64,000 nt of DNA from Dehalogenimonas sp. W (GCF_037094495.1 NZ_CP146612.1:372001-436000); one strand, 5' to 3'. Counted from the stretch's first letter, positions 42,043 to 51,959 are shown. Numbers and translations are program-made. The notes: generated from the letters alone by a model not told the origin.

Positions 42043-42714
42043 CTAATCTTTGCCAGACGAAGGTTTTTGCATCAGCACCACGTCTTTGACCGGGAACCGG
42101 CAGGACCATCCCAGACCGGCGGCGATAAACCGCAGTGTCTCTTCACGATAAAAAACTACATGAGTGGGATCACGGCGATAATACCAGTCAACAAAGGCGG
42201 CATCATCAGTTTGGAAACAGGTCATAACCGCCAGCCGGCCGCCGGGACGAAGCAAACGGTCAAAACCGGTAAACTCTGCCGCTGGCTGGTGAAAATGCTC
42301 CGCCGTTTCGGTACAGGTAATAAAATCATAGGTTTGTTCCAGCACCCGGCGGTCAGGATAAAACAAGGGGTCATACAGCTCCACCTGATGTCCGGCTTCC
42401 TTAAGTATTTCAGCCAGAGCCGCCCCCGAACCGCAGCCATAGTCCAGACCACTCTGCCCGTCAGACAGCACCTCCAAAAAAGGTATCGCCAGCCGCGACA
42501 AAAACGCGCGATAGGCCGGGTCATCCGGATGATTACGGTGCTGCCGGTACCGCTCGTATTCCCTTTCCCGCGGCATTCTGTGAGCGGGGTCCAGAAAAGT
42601 TGCCCGGCAAACGGGACAACGGTAATAGTCACGACCGTCAGCCGTAATGAAAAAAGCCGCCGCCGGCGACGGGCAGACAATACAAACCTGATTATTTTTG
42701 GAGTCAGTCATCAC
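42043..42714 (-). CDS. Class I SAM-dependent methyltransferase with N-terminal zinc knuckle
   Basis: A 223-residue protein. The first 40 residues hold two Cys pairs (CIVC, CPVC) like the zinc knuckle seen ahead of some methyltransferase domains. SAM motif I is LDYGCGSGAALAEILKEAG, followed by DFITCTETAEHFHQP and LRPGGRLAVMT, a Methyltransf_23-type core. Its substrate is unknown. It lies just upstream of purL (34 bp gap) on the same strand. The double ATG at the start leaves a one-residue uncertainty. Confidence 0.85.
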   Translation of the reverse strand: MMTDSKNNQVCIVCPSPAAAFFITADGRDYYRCPVCRATFLDPAHRMPREREYERYRQHRNHPDDPAYRAFLSRLAIPFLEVLSDGQSGLDYGCGSGAALAEILKEAGHQVELYDPLFYPDRRVLEQTYDFITCTETAEHFHQPAAEFTGFDRLLRPGGRLAVMTCFQTDDAAFVDWYYRRDPTHVVFYREETLRFIAAGLGWSCRFPVKDVVLMQKPSSGKD

Positions 42715-42760
42715 CTGAGGCTCATTTTAGCAGTAAAACCAGACTGAAGCCATGATTTTG

Positions 42761-42789
42761 TTGTTATTTATACTCTATGGTAGTATATA
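42761..42789 (+). promoter_or_regulatory. csoR promoter and candidate copper operator
   Basis: TTGTTA (42761-42766), 17-bp spacer, TATATA (42784-42789). An inverted repeat, TATACT-n7-AGTATA (42769-42787), covers the spacer and -10. It is the right size and place for CsoR binding. Confidence 0.55.
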
Positions 42790-42813
42790 GTATATTAACC
42801 TAAAGGATGACAA

Positions 42814-43122
42814 ATGGAAAACGCCCCAGCCGTGCAGGAACGCTATCTCTACACCGCCGAGACGGAAACCTTGCTGACCAGAGTCAAGAAGATTCAGGGG
42901 CAGGCCCGCGGTATTGAGAAAATGATAACCGACGGCCGTTATTGCCTGGACATCGTCCAGCAGTTGACCGCCCTGTCGGCGGCGGCAGATGAGCTGTCGC
43001 TCAAATTGCTGGAAACCCATATTGAGGGTTGTGTCGCCGGAGCTATCCGCGCCGACCAGGCTTCCGGCGAAGCTCACATCAAGGAACTGATGAAATCCAT
43101 TCGTAAAGCCTTGAAAAGATAA
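42814..43122 (+). CDS. csoR: Copper-sensing repressor CsoR
   Basis: A 102-residue all-helical repressor of the CsoR/RcnR family. It has the Cu(I) ligands in the right places: C44 in YCLDIVQQL, and H69 and C73 in THIEGC. The family segment RVKKIQGQARGIEKMI is intact. With Cu(I) it leaves the operator and turns on export. It heads an operon with copZ and copA (12 bp and 47 bp gaps), and an inverted repeat overlaps its promoter. The C-H-C set points to copper rather than nickel or cobalt. Confidence 0.94.
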   Translation: MENAPAVQERYLYTAETETLLTRVKKIQGQARGIEKMITDGRYCLDIVQQLTALSAAADELSLKLLETHIEGCVAGAIRADQASGEAHIKELMKSIRKALKR

Positions 43123-43134
43123 AAAAGGAGAAGC

Positions 43135-43356
43135 ATGATGACGACCACCACACTGACCATTAAAGGCATGAGCTGCGGCAACTGCGTCCGACACGTAGAA
43201 AGCGCCCTCAAAAAACAGAACGGCGTCGCCGCGGTCACCGTTGACCTGGCCGCCGGTCAGGCGACCGTGGAGTTTGATCCGCAGGCAACCAACCTCAATA
43301 CCCTGAAGCAGGCGGTCACTGATGCCGGCTACGAAGCCACTGCTAACGACGAATAA
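43135..43356 (+). CDS. copZ: Copper chaperone CopZ
   Basis: A 73-residue heavy-metal-associated domain with the MxCxxC motif in [17 protein letters not shown] and a beta-alpha-beta-beta-alpha-beta pattern. It carries Cu(I) to CopA. It has AAGGAG before the start. Met-Met start; the second Met may be used. It sits between csoR and copA, as in many Gram-positive copper operons. Confidence 0.94.
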   Translation: MMTTTTLTIKGMSCGNCVRHVESALKKQNGVAAVTVDLAAGQATVEFDPQATNLNTLKQAVTDAGYEATANDE

Positions 43357-43403
43357 ATTCCAGCGGGAACCGGTTCCAGACCGCTATCTCAGGAAGCTGA
43401 CCA

Positions 43404-45950
43404 ATGACTGAACATCAAAAAACCGTGCCCATAAACCTTTTTATCGGCGGCATGACCTGTGCGGCCTGCGTCCGGCACGTAGAGTCCGCCTTGAAAACCG
43501 TGCCCGGCGTCACGGCGGCTACCGTCAACCTGGCGACCAGCAAGGCGCTGGTGTCCTACGACCCGGCGGCGGCCAGCCTGGCTGACCTCAAGAAAGCGAT
43601 TGAGGACGTGGGTTACTCCGCGGCTTTTAATAACGCCAAGCTGACCATTACCGGCATGACCTGCGCCTCCTGCGTTAACAACGTGGAGCGGGTTATCGGC
43701 AATATGCCCGGTGTTTACCATATCATCGTCAACCTCTCCACCGGCAGTGCCTCAGTTGAATATGCCCCGGCGGTGACGCCGCTGGCGGAAATCATCAGCG
43801 TCATCAAGGATTCAGGTTACGGCGCGGTGGAAAAGATTGAAGGCCAGGCGGCACTGGACCAGGAACAGGCGGCCCGGGAAGCCGAGATAAAGAAGCAAAA
43901 ACGTAATCTTATTATCGCCTGGACAATGGGTTTGTTGGTAATGCTGGGTATGTTTCAGCCGTACTGGATTCTGTCATCTTTCATTCCGGAATGGATGAAC
44001 AATAAGATCTTTCTGTTCTTGCTGACCACCCCTATCGTTTTTGGGCCGGGACGGCAATTCTTCGTAAACTCCTGGAACGGCCTTCGGCGCGGGTTGACCG
44101 ACATGAACCTTTTGTACGCCACAGGTATCGGGGCAGCCTACCTTATTGCCGTCATCAACACCTTCTTCCCGGAGGCAGGTTTCGGCGGCCCTGAAGCCAC
44201 TTTTTACGAAGCAGCCGCCCTCCTGACCGCCTTCATCATCCTGGGACGCTATCTGGAAGCCGTCACCCGCGGCCGCACCTCAGAGTCCATTCGCCGCTTG
44301 ATGAAGCTGCAACCCAAAATGGCGCGGGTGATCCGCGACGGTCAGGAACTGGAGATACCGGCTGACAACGTCGTCGCCGGCGACATCGTCGCGGTGCGCC
44401 CCGGAGAAGCGGTGCCGGTTGACGGCATTATTATTGAAGGTTATTCCGCCGTTGACCAGGCCATGATTACCGGCGAAAGCCTGCCCGTGGAAAAACAGGT
44501 CGGCGATGAGGTTATCGGCGGCACCATGAACAAGACCGGCGCTTTTCGCTTCAAAGCGACACGCGTCGGCCAAGAAACAGCACTTGCCCAGATCATCAAA
44601 CTAGTTGAGGATGCCCAGACGACCCGCGCCCCCATCCAAAAACTGGCCGACCGGGTAGCCGGTCACTTTATCCTAGGCGTTCATATTATTGCCCTGTTGG
44701 TATTTCTCTTCTGGTTTTTCTTCGGCTATGACCTGTGGTTTACACCGGAAACGAAATTGATTCTGACCCCATATACCCTGCACGGGCTCGGTGTTTTCGG
44801 CTTCGCCCTGCTGACCTCCGTCACCGTGCTGGTCATCTCCTGCCCCTGTGCGCTGGGACTGGCCACGCCGTCTGCGGTGATGGCCGGCAGCGGCAAAGGT
44901 GCCGAATACGGCATCCTGTTTAAGGGCGCCGATGCCATGGAAACCACCGCCCGTTTAAATGCCATAATATTTGATAAAACCGGCACTTTGACTCGCGGTG
45001 AACCTTCGGTGACCGACGTAGTCACCACGGGAAGTTTTGAACGCGATGAAGTCTTACACCTGGCAGCGGCAGTGGAAAAACACTCCGAACACCCGCTGGG
45101 AGAAGCGATCGTCCGGGCCTATCAGGAAGAGAGTACCCAGCCGGCCGAAGCAACCAACTTCAGCGCTTTACCCGGCCACGGTGTCGCCGCCCTATTTAAC
45201 AACCGCCGGGTGCTGTTAGGAAACCGCAAGCTGATGGCCGACCACGGCATTGACATTGCCTCAGTTGAAACGGAAGCCGTCAGGCTGGAACATGAGGGTA
45301 AGACGGCCATGTTTGTGGCTGTTGATGATGCAATGGCGGGAATTGTGGCCGTGGCCGACACGCTCAAAGAAACCTCCGCCCCGGCTGTCGCCGAACTCAA
45401 ACGTCTGGGCATCCGCGTGCTGATGATTACCGGCGACAACCGCCGGACCGCGGATGCGGTTGCCCGGCAGGTCGGCATAGACCAGGTGCTGGCTGAAGTG
45501 CTGCCGGAAGATAAAGCGGGTGAGGTTAAGAAACTCCAGGCCGAGGGACTGAAGGTAGGCATGGTCGGCGATGGTATCAACGACGCCCCGGCGCTGGCCC
45601 AGGCTGATGTCGGCATTGCCATCGGTTCCGGAACCGATGTCGCCAAAGAAACCGGCCATGTCATTCTGGTCAGGGACGACATTCTGGACGTGGTGGCCGC
45701 GCTTCAGGTAGGACGGCAGACACTGGGACTGATCAGGCAGAATCTGTTTTGGGCTTTCGGATACAACACCCTGGCTATCCCGCTGGGGATGGGACTGCTC
45801 TATCCCTTTACCGGACAGATGGTTTCACCAGAACTGGCGGCACTGCTGATGGCCACCAGCTCATTATCGGTAACGCTGAACACACTGCGAATGCGCGGCT
45901 TTGTGCCCGCCATCCGCCGCAACGTTATTAAAGCCCGAGGCGCTGTATGA
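43404..45950 (+). CDS. copA: Copper-exporting P1B-type ATPase CopA
   Basis: An 848-residue Cu(I) exporter. Two N-terminal HMA domains carry GMTCAAC and GMTCASC. The membrane copper site is [14 protein letters not shown] (CPC), the phosphorylation motif is [12 protein letters not shown], the ATP-binding HP motif is [11 protein letters not shown], and the hinge is [18 protein letters not shown]. The actuator motif is [10 protein letters not shown]. All are intact. CPC with two HMA domains fits P1B-1 Cu(I) pumps. The final ATGA overlaps the next small gene. Confidence 0.97.
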   Translation: MTEHQKTVPINLFIGGMTCAACVRHVESALKTVPGVTAATVNLATSKALVSYDPAAASLADLKKAIEDVGYSAAFNNAKLTITGMTCASCVNNVERVIGNMPGVYHIIVNLSTGSASVEYAPAVTPLAEIISVIKDSGYGAVEKIEGQAALDQEQAAREAEIKKQKRNLIIAWTMGLLVMLGMFQPYWILSSFIPEWMNNKIFLFLLTTPIVFGPGRQFFVNSWNGLRRGLTDMNLLYATGIGAAYLIAVINTFFPEAGFGGPEATFYEAAALLTAFIILGRYLEAVTRGRTSESIRRLMKLQPKMARVIRDGQELEIPADNVVAGDIVAVRPGEAVPVDGIIIEGYSAVDQAMITGESLPVEKQVGDEVIGGTMNKTGAFRFKATRVGQETALAQIIKLVEDAQTTRAPIQKLADRVAGHFILGVHIIALLVFLFWFFFGYDLWFTPETKLILTPYTLHGLGVFGFALLTSVTVLVISCPCALGLATPSAVMAGSGKGAEYGILFKGADAMETTARLNAIIFDKTGTLTRGEPSVTDVVTTGSFERDEVLHLAAAVEKHSEHPLGEAIVRAYQEESTQPAEATNFSALPGHGVAALFNNRRVLLGNRKLMADHGIDIASVETEAVRLEHEGKTAMFVAVDDAMAGIVAVADTLKETSAPAVAELKRLGIRVLMITGDNRRTADAVARQVGIDQVLAEVLPEDKAGEVKKLQAEGLKVGMVGDGINDAPALAQADVGIAIGSGTDVAKETGHVILVRDDILDVVAALQVGRQTLGLIRQNLFWAFGYNTLAIPLGMGLLYPFTGQMVSPELAALLMATSSLSVTLNTLRMRGFVPAIRRNVIKARGAV

Positions 45951-46135
45951 AAATAAAGCCCGGATTTGCCGCCGTCGTCTATACCGGTCTGTCGCTGCTG
46001 GGTTCAGCACTGTTTCTGATGGTAACTGCGTCTGGAGGCTATTCCGGAGTGGAGCGGATCGGCGGTTCCGTATGGATATTTATCCTGCTGATGATTGTGC
46101 TGATGCCGGCGATCACCGGCCTGACGAAAAAGTAG
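45947..46135 (+). CDS. Small two-helix membrane protein of the copper operon
   Basis: A 62-residue protein with two membrane helices (about 8-28 and 42-58) and a short Gly-rich loop. It starts inside the copA stop (ATGA), so it is translated from the copA mRNA. No metal-binding Cys or His is present. I do not recognise a family; a regulatory or stabilising partner for CopA is plausible from position. It is followed nine bases later by the convergent NfnB-like gene. Confidence 0.7.
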   Translation: MKIKPGFAAVVYTGLSLLGSALFLMVTASGGYSGVERIGGSVWIFILLMIVLMPAITGLTKK

Positions 46136-46144
46136 CCGCCCGGC

Positions 46145-47542
46145 TCACTCCAGCCCGGCGAGATAGCGGTCAATATCCGCCGCCGCCGCTTTACCGGCGC
46201 CCATGGCAGAAATAACGGTGGCGGCGCCGGTCACGATGTCGCCGCCGGCCCAGACAGCCTGTTTCCTAGTCAGGCCGGTTTGTTCATCGGCAATCACATT
46301 TCCTTTACCGGCGAATTCCAAATCCGGGGTAGCGCGGGCAATCAACGGATTAGGTCGGGTACCCAGCGCAATAATGGCCATGTCAACCGGCAGATTAAAC
46401 TCGGAACCGGCCACCGGCACCGGCCGGCGACGACCGCTGGCATCGGGTTCACCCAGTTCCATCTTTTGACAGGTCATGCCGTTAACCCACTTGTGTTCGT
46501 TGATTTGAAAACTGACGGGATTGGTTAAATACAGAAAATCAATGCCTTCTTCTTCGGCGTTTTCCACTTCCTCAATCCGGGCCGGCATCTCTTCCCGGCT
46601 GCGCCGGTAAACTACGGTGACATGGGCCCCCAGTCTGACAGCACTCCGGGCAGCATCCATGGCTACATTGCCCCCGCCGATGACGACAACCTCCGTACCA
46701 ACCTTTAGCGGTGTATCGTACTCTGGAAAGCGCCAGGCTTTCATCAGATTGACCCGGGATAAAAACTCATTGGCTGAATAAACTCCGGGTGCATTTTCAC
46801 CTTCAATATTCAGGAAAAGCGGCAGTCCGGCACCGGTACCCAGGAACACCGCCTGGAAGCCGCCAGCCAGCAGTTCATCTATGGTCAGCGTCTTACCGAT
46901 GACGGCGTTAAGTTCAATATTTACGCCCAGACTTTTGACGTAATCCACCTCAGACTGCACGATGCTTTTAGGTAAGCGAAACTCCGGTATGCCGTACATC
47001 AGTACGCCACCGGCAACGTGGAGGGATTCAAACACGGTGACCTCATGTCCCAGCCGGGCCAGTTCCGCCGCAGCGGTCAGACCGGCGGGACCGGCGCCGA
47101 TGACGGCGACGCGCTTGCCGGTGGGTGCGCGGAGTTCTCCCGGGGCAGTTTTGGCCGACTGCCCCAATTCCCAGTCAGCAATGTAACGCTCCAGCCGCCC
47201 GATGGCGACCGGCGCTCCCTTTTTAGCCAGCGTACAAACAGCCTCGCACTGACTCTCCTGAGGGCAAACCCGGCCGCAGACGCCGGGCAACGCATTGGTC
47301 CGCTTAAGTATCCGGGCGGCTTCCGGCAGGTCGTTGTTTTTTAATGAACGGATAAAATCCGGTATTTCAATGGCCACCGGGCAACCAACCACACAGTTCC
47401 GGGCCTTGCAGTCAATACAGCGGGACGCCTCCTGTAAAGCCTCTTCAGCGGAATAACCCAGCGCGACTTCGTCAAAATTAAGCCGCCGTTGGTCTGCCGA
47501 CTGCTTGGGCATCCCTACCCGGTTAAGGTCCAGCTTAGCCAT
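46145..47542 (-). CDS. NfnB/GltD-like NADPH-dependent flavoprotein (glutamate synthase small-subunit family)
   Basis: A 465-residue iron-sulfur flavoprotein. The N-terminus holds two [4Fe-4S] motifs (CIDCKARNCVVGCP and CGRVCPQESQCEAVC). FAD and NADPH Rossmann folds follow: VIGAGPAGLTAAAELARLG and VIGGGNVAMDAARSAVRLG, then IALGTRPNPL. Alone it would be called gltD, but no gltB is nearby; instead it lies 15 bp after an NfnA-like gene. Together they fit NfnAB, which couples NADH and reduced ferredoxin to NADP+ reduction by electron bifurcation, or the related sulfide dehydrogenase SudAB. Cytoplasmic. Confidence 0.88.
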   Translation of the reverse strand: MAKLDLNRVGMPKQSADQRRLNFDEVALGYSAEEALQEASRCIDCKARNCVVGCPVAIEIPDFIRSLKNNDLPEAARILKRTNALPGVCGRVCPQESQCEAVCTLAKKGAPVAIGRLERYIADWELGQSAKTAPGELRAPTGKRVAVIGAGPAGLTAAAELARLGHEVTVFESLHVAGGVLMYGIPEFRLPKSIVQSEVDYVKSLGVNIELNAVIGKTLTIDELLAGGFQAVFLGTGAGLPLFLNIEGENAPGVYSANEFLSRVNLMKAWRFPEYDTPLKVGTEVVVIGGGNVAMDAARSAVRLGAHVTVVYRRSREEMPARIEEVENAEEEGIDFLYLTNPVSFQINEHKWVNGMTCQKMELGEPDASGRRRPVPVAGSEFNLPVDMAIIALGTRPNPLIARATPDLEFAGKGNVIADEQTGLTRKQAVWAGGDIVTGAATVISAMGAGKAAAADIDRYLAGLE

Positions 47543-47557
47543 GACAGACTCCGGTTT

Positions 47558-48394
47558 TCATCCCGGCCCCTCAGGACAGCGGCAAAGTTCCAGAGAACGC
47601 TTTTCTTCGTCAATATAGGTGCGCTGGCGCGACATGAATGAGTCCCAGTCAATGGCATGGGCATCAAATTCCGGGCCATCCACACAGGCAAAGCGGGTTT
47701 GTCCAGCCACCGACACCCGGCAACAACCGCACATACCGGTACCGTCAATCATAATGGGGTTCATACTGACAATGGTCTTGACGCCGTAAGGCTGAGTGGT
47801 CAGGGCGGAAAACTTCATCATAATGCTGGGGCCGATGGCAATAACCCGGTCAATTTTATCGCCCCGCTCCAGTTTTTCTTTTATCGGCTCGGTCACCACG
47901 CCTTTTCGGCCGGCGGAACCGTCATCGGTACTGATAATCAGTTCGTCACTGACCTCAGCCAAACGGTCCTGCCAGAAAAGCAGGTCTTTATTGCGCGCCC
48001 CGACAATGGTGATAATGTAATTACCGGCGGCTTTCATGGCCCGGGCAATGGGCATGATGGTCGCCGTAGCAAACCCTCCGGCCATCAGGCAGACAGTACC
48101 GAAGTTTTCCACTTCAGTGGGATTGCCGAGCGGGCCGACGAAATCAGCGATGCTGTCGCCGACCCCCAGCCGGGCGAGTTTGGTGGTAGTGGTGCCGACT
48201 TCCATAAATACCACAGACACGCTGCCTTCGGCGGCGTCCCAGTCAGCGATAGTCAGCGGAATGCGCTCCCCTTTTTCATCCACCCGCAGGATTACGAACT
48301 GACCGGCGGCAGCTTTTTGAGCCACCCGCGGCGCGTGAATACGATACAACCTGACTCTGGGGACCAGTTCGTCAACAGCAATAATGGGATACAA
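47558..48394 (-). CDS. NfnA-like FAD/NAD-binding subunit (ferredoxin-NADP reductase / PyrK family)
   Basis: A 278-residue protein with an FAD-binding beta-barrel and NAD-binding domain. The [2Fe-2S] motif MCGCCRVSVAGQTRFACVDG near residues 220-240 and the following PEFDAHAIDWD are typical of NfnA/SudB. The start is TTG at 48394 with AAGGAG five bases ahead. With the downstream GltD-like gene it forms the two-subunit bifurcating flavoenzyme, which would regenerate NADPH from NADH and ferredoxin. Confidence 0.88.
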   Translation of the reverse strand: MYPIIAVDELVPRVRLYRIHAPRVAQKAAAGQFVILRVDEKGERIPLTIADWDAAEGSVSVVFMEVGTTTTKLARLGVGDSIADFVGPLGNPTEVENFGTVCLMAGGFATATIMPIARAMKAAGNYIITIVGARNKDLLFWQDRLAEVSDELIISTDDGSAGRKGVVTEPIKEKLERGDKIDRVIAIGPSIMMKFSALTTQPYGVKTIVSMNPIMIDGTGMCGCCRVSVAGQTRFACVDGPEFDAHAIDWDSFMSRQRTYIDEEKRSLELCRCPEGPG

Positions 48395-48500
48395 TAAAAC
48401 TCCTTGACGGCATTAACAGGATTAAGACTGAAGTACCAGTACCGTGCCATAATCTATCACTATAAGACCCCGTTGTTCAAGCCTGACGCGGCATAAAAAA

Positions 48501-48524
48501 GGGAGTGCGGCTGACCGCACTCCC
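48501..48524 (-). terminator. Terminator of the NTF2-like gene
   Basis: A perfect 10-bp stem (gggagtgcgg / ccgcactccc) with a 4-nt loop, followed on the minus strand by TTTTTT, 22 bp after the stop. Confidence 0.85.
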
Positions 48525-48546
48525 TGATTCAGAACCGTAACGATTT

Positions 48547-49113
48547 TTAGTAATAGTCAAAGAATGACTGGTCAGCCGGCGGCTCATCGGCTTTGAGTGC
48601 CGCCTCATGTTTAGCTTCTTCTTCCTTGCGTTTGGCTTCCTCGGCGGCCTTGCGCTCAGCCTCGGCAGCCTCTTCAGCCTCTTTTTCTTCCGGTGTCGGC
48701 TCCGGCATCTTGACCTCAGCCGGGATGGACAGATGCATTTCCGAGAACTTCCAATTATCGTCAATCTTTTCCGCCACTGCCGTCAGGCGCATGTCCAATA
48801 CCAGCTCTCTGGTATTTTTGGTCAGCGTCTCATAAAGATGGCTGGAGACCCAGGCTACATCACCGTTAGCCTTGATAGTGGTATAACCGTACTTCACCGC
48901 CACGGTATCCGCCATGGCGAAATGTTTCTCAAAACGTTCTTTAAGCTGTCCCGGGCCGATGCTCATCTCTTCCTGGCCCGGCCCGATGTTGAGCATATTG
49001 GGATCCTTGGTGGTTACATTCAGCAGCGCGTCAACATTTTTAGCCTCAAGCGCATATTTATACTCTTCAAGTAAGGCATTTATAGCGCTGCGTGTCTCAG
49101 AATCAGCTCTCAT
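48547..49113 (-). CDS. SnoaL/DUF4440-like (NTF2-fold) protein with a charged helical tail
   Basis: A 188-residue protein. Residues 1-130 match the SnoaL-like/DUF4440 NTF2 fold: a long first helix (INALLEEYKYALEAKNVDALL), a FxxDPNML segment and the WVSSHLYETL...KFSEMHLS strands. Residues 135-178 are a run of Glu, Lys and Ala (EEAAEAERKAAEEAKRKEEE) that would form a single charged helix or coiled coil, ending in DQSFFDYY. The fold is used by many enzymes and binding proteins; no catalytic set is evident. It is monocistronic with a clear terminator. Confidence 0.85.
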   Translation of the reverse strand: MRADSETRSAINALLEEYKYALEAKNVDALLNVTTKDPNMLNIGPGQEEMSIGPGQLKERFEKHFAMADTVAVKYGYTTIKANGDVAWVSSHLYETLTKNTRELVLDMRLTAVAEKIDDNWKFSEMHLSIPAEVKMPEPTPEEKEAEEAAEAERKAAEEAKRKEEEAKHEAALKADEPPADQSFFDYY

Positions 49114-49200
49114 CTGTCATCTCTCCCTTTTTTATAAATCAATTGAAGTACTTTTATAGGCTAAACATGGCATCAGTGTCAAGCCTTTACGTTACGGTAA

Positions 49201-50364
49201 TTATTGCTGACGCGCCACCGGCGACATGGCGCGCAGACGGCTGACAACCTCAGGCAAAACGGCCATCACCCGGTCAATCCCCGCCTTACCAGTCCCGCGC
49301 CCCAGTGATAAGCGCAGGGAACCGAAAGCCTGATGCGGCGGTAAGCCCAGGGCCGTCAAAACGTGCGAAGGCGAGGTGCTGGTCGAGGAACAAGCGGAAC
49401 CCGGAGAAGCGGCAATGCCCGCCAGGTCCAGGTTAAGGCAAACCGACTCCCCCTCCACATAATCAAAACTGAAGTTGGCATTATTCGGCAGACGACGGGT
49501 CGGATGCCCGTTCAGGCGTGAACCCGGCACCCCGGCCAGAACGCCGGCAATCAGCCGGTCTCGCAGGAGCGTCAACCTTGAGGCTTCCGCGGTCAGGTCA
49601 GCAGCCGCCAGTTCAGCGGCTTTGCCGAGACCGATGATACCCGGCACATTTTCAGTACCGGAACGTTTGCCCCGCTCCTGCCCGCCGCCCCAAATCAGCG
49701 GCGCTATGCGGGTGCCCTTCCGGATATAAAGCGCACCGATGCCTTTAGGCCCGTACAACTTGTGGGCTGAAATGCTGAGTAAATCCACGCCCAGGGCCTG
49801 AACATCCACAGGAATCCGGCCGAACGCCTGCACCGCATCGGTATGCAGATAAACACCGGCCGGCCGGGTAATCCGGGATATGGCAGCCAAATCCTGAATG
49901 ACCCCGATTTCATTATTAGCCAGAATGACGGAAACCAGCACCGTATCCGGCCGCAGGGCTTTTTCAACACTAACCGGGTCAACGAACCCCTGACCGTCAA
50001 CCTGGAGTATCGTCACCGCGACACCCTGCTTTTCCAGAAAGTGACAGGTTTCCAGTACGGCGTGATGTTCAATCGCAGTGGTTATGATATGGGGATGACT
50101 CTTAGCCGAAGCCCGGCACACCCCAGCCAGCGCCATATTGTCGGCTTCGGTGCCGCCGCTGACAAAGGTTATCTCGTCAGACCGGGCGTTAATAACCCGG
50201 GCGCAGGCGGCGCGGGCGCCTTCAACCGCCTGCCGGGCTTGCTGGCCTTCAGCGTAGATTGCCGACGGATTCCCGGAAACAGCCTGAAAGTAAGGCTGCA
50301 TGGCTTCTATAACTTCCGGGGCTACCGGAGTGGTGGCGGCATAATCCAGATAAATGCGAGTCAT
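49201..50364 (-). CDS. Cysteine desulfurase (NifS/IscS type)
   Basis: A PLP enzyme of 387 residues that moves sulfur from cysteine to Fe-S assembly or thiolation partners. The start YLDYAATTPVAPEVIEAM is the class signature. SISAHKLYGPKGIGALY holds the PLP Lys (K202). The catalytic Cys is C325 in GSACSSTSTSPSHVL, a loop with the insertion typical of NifS/IscS. FVSGGTEADNMAL is also conserved. No iscU or mnmA lies next to it, so its partner is not clear from context; a small zinc protein gene precedes it. Confidence 0.95.
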   Translation of the reverse strand: MTRIYLDYAATTPVAPEVIEAMQPYFQAVSGNPSAIYAEGQQARQAVEGARAACARVINARSDEITFVSGGTEADNMALAGVCRASAKSHPHIITTAIEHHAVLETCHFLEKQGVAVTILQVDGQGFVDPVSVEKALRPDTVLVSVILANNEIGVIQDLAAISRITRPAGVYLHTDAVQAFGRIPVDVQALGVDLLSISAHKLYGPKGIGALYIRKGTRIAPLIWGGGQERGKRSGTENVPGIIGLGKAAELAAADLTAEASRLTLLRDRLIAGVLAGVPGSRLNGHPTRRLPNNANFSFDYVEGESVCLNLDLAGIAASPGSACSSTSTSPSHVLTALGLPPHQAFGSLRLSLGRGTGKAGIDRVMAVLPEVVSRLRAMSPVARQQ

Positions 50365-50403
50365 ATCGTCTATTATAACCGAAACAAACCCAAAAAAGGC
50401 GGG

Positions 50404-50643
50404 CTAAAAATCATCCAGGCTGCTGAAAAATATTTCCGGTATTGAAGGGGTGTTTTCATTGACCCAGCGCTGCAGACAGGTCAGCGAACAGAAGCCGTAG
50501 CGTTTGATATCCTCCGGCCCTTTCAGATGAGATACGATATACCAGCCCTGCAACGTCAGGCATGGCAGATCCGAAGACTCCACCCCCTGGTTGCGGCCGC
50601 AGCCGTAGCAATGACAAGTACGTTCACTCAATACCGGTTCCAA
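50404..50643 (-). CDS. Small zinc-binding protein, unrecognised
   Basis: A 79-residue protein with an N-terminal CHCYGC cluster and a second pair, CSLTC, about 40 residues on, ending in an acidic, aromatic tail (EIFFSSLDDF). The four or five cysteines would fit one treble-clef-like zinc site. I recognise no named family. It lies 39 bp upstream of the cysteine desulfurase on the same strand and may be co-transcribed with it. Confidence 0.65.
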   Translation of the reverse strand: MEPVLSERTCHCYGCGRNQGVESSDLPCLTLQGWYIVSHLKGPEDIKRYGFCSLTCLQRWVNENTPSIPEIFFSSLDDF

Positions 50644-50816
50644 CCCTCAGGCCTAAAAGGGCCCCATATAACTGTATCTACCTTTCAATTATCCTTTTGA
50701 TTCCGCGTTGTGTCAAACGGGTATACATCTGCCATCAGGGACCCGGTAGAATTCTGGCGAAAAGATTTCAGTTCCGGTATATTGGCATGAAACGCACAAT
50801 GAATTAGAGAGACCCC

Positions 50817-51959
50817 ATGTCTGATTATCCGCCCGCAGCAATGATAACCCGAACCCCTGAACTTGAGCGGGCAACTGCCGATATGCGACATTCCGATGTC
50901 CTTGCCGTTGACACCGAATCCAACAGCCGGCACCGTTACCCGGAACAACTCTGCCTCATCCAAATTGCCACCCGCCGTAAAATCTATCTGATTGACCCGA
51001 TTTCGCTCAATGATATATCGGCGCTCCATGAGGTATTTAATGACAACACCATTAAGAAACTGTTTCATACCGCCGACTCCGACCTCCGCACGCTTGACCG
51101 GCACGGCGGCTTTCGTCTTAATAATGTCTACGACACCAAAATCGCCGCCCGTTTTATCGGCCTGACCCAATTCAGTCTGGTGGCCGTTATCCAGGAAATG
51201 CTCGGTCTCACCATTGAAAAAAAGGCGGCGTTGCAAAAAGCCGACTGGGGACAACGGCCGCTGTCAGGTGAAGCCGTTGACTATGCCGCCGGAGACGTTC
51301 GTTACCTCATCAGACTTCAGGAAGGACTGGACCAAAAACTGGAAGCTCTGGGCCGAACCGCCTGGGTATCGGAAGAAAACGCCCGGCTTGAAGCAGTCCG
51401 CTACAACCCGCCCGACCCCGAAACAGTTTATCTGTCGGTTAAAGGCGCCTATACGCTTAACCCGCGCGGTTTGGCCGTCCTGAAAAGTCTGGTTAGTTTT
51501 CGTGAAGCCGAAGCCCGGCGCTGGAACCGGCCGCCGTTTTATGTCATGCCGGACTCCGCCCTGATCAGCCTCGCGGTTAACCCCGTTGACGACCTTGCAG
51601 CAGTGCCCGGCATCGGGAAACACGTTTTGGACCGATTTGGACCAGCGCTCAAACAGGCCTTGCGCGCCGGGCTGTCGGCATCGCCGGTCATTCTGCCGTC
51701 AGTGAATCCGCCGCCGCGCCTGAACGCTCAGCAGTTGCAACGCCTTAACCGGCTCAAAGAATGGCGTTCCTCTATTTGCACCAACCTTTACCTGGAACCT
51801 GATCTCATCTGGCCGACCGCCAGCCTGGGACGTTTAGCCTTAGCACCGGACACGTTGCAGATTGAACTGGAAATGCCCGCCATTCGCCGGTGGCAGCGGG
51901 ACAATTTTGGAATGACGCTTCAGGCGGTTTTGGATTCTGAGCCACCGCTCAATCCATAA
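50817..51959 (+). CDS. rnd: Ribonuclease D
   Basis: A 380-residue 3'-5' exoribonuclease for tRNA and other stable RNA 3' ends. The DEDDy motifs are visible: VDTESNSRHRYPEQLCLIQIA (Exo I), LFHTADSDLRTL (Exo II) and VDYAAGDVRYLIRLQ (Exo III). An HRDC domain follows (about 210-285, LNPRGLAVLKSLVSFREAEARRWNRPP), then a second, weaker helical copy. Length is typical. Confidence 0.94.
   Translation: MSDYPPAAMITRTPELERATADMRHSDVLAVDTESNSRHRYPEQLCLIQIATRRKIYLIDPISLNDISALHEVFNDNTIKKLFHTADSDLRTLDRHGGFRLNNVYDTKIAARFIGLTQFSLVAVIQEMLGLTIEKKAALQKADWGQRPLSGEAVDYAAGDVRYLIRLQEGLDQKLEALGRTAWVSEENARLEAVRYNPPDPETVYLSVKGAYTLNPRGLAVLKSLVSFREAEARRWNRPPFYVMPDSALISLAVNPVDDLAAVPGIGKHVLDRFGPALKQALRAGLSASPVILPSVNPPPRLNAQQLQRLNRLKEWRSSICTNLYLEPDLIWPTASLGRLALAPDTLQIELEMPAIRRWQRDNFGMTLQAVLDSEPPLNP

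Noticed and set aside
46145-47542. Naming this gene gltD (glutamate synthase small subunit)
   Set aside because: No large-subunit gene is near and the partner is an NfnA/SudB-like gene, so NfnB/SudA-like is the better reading.
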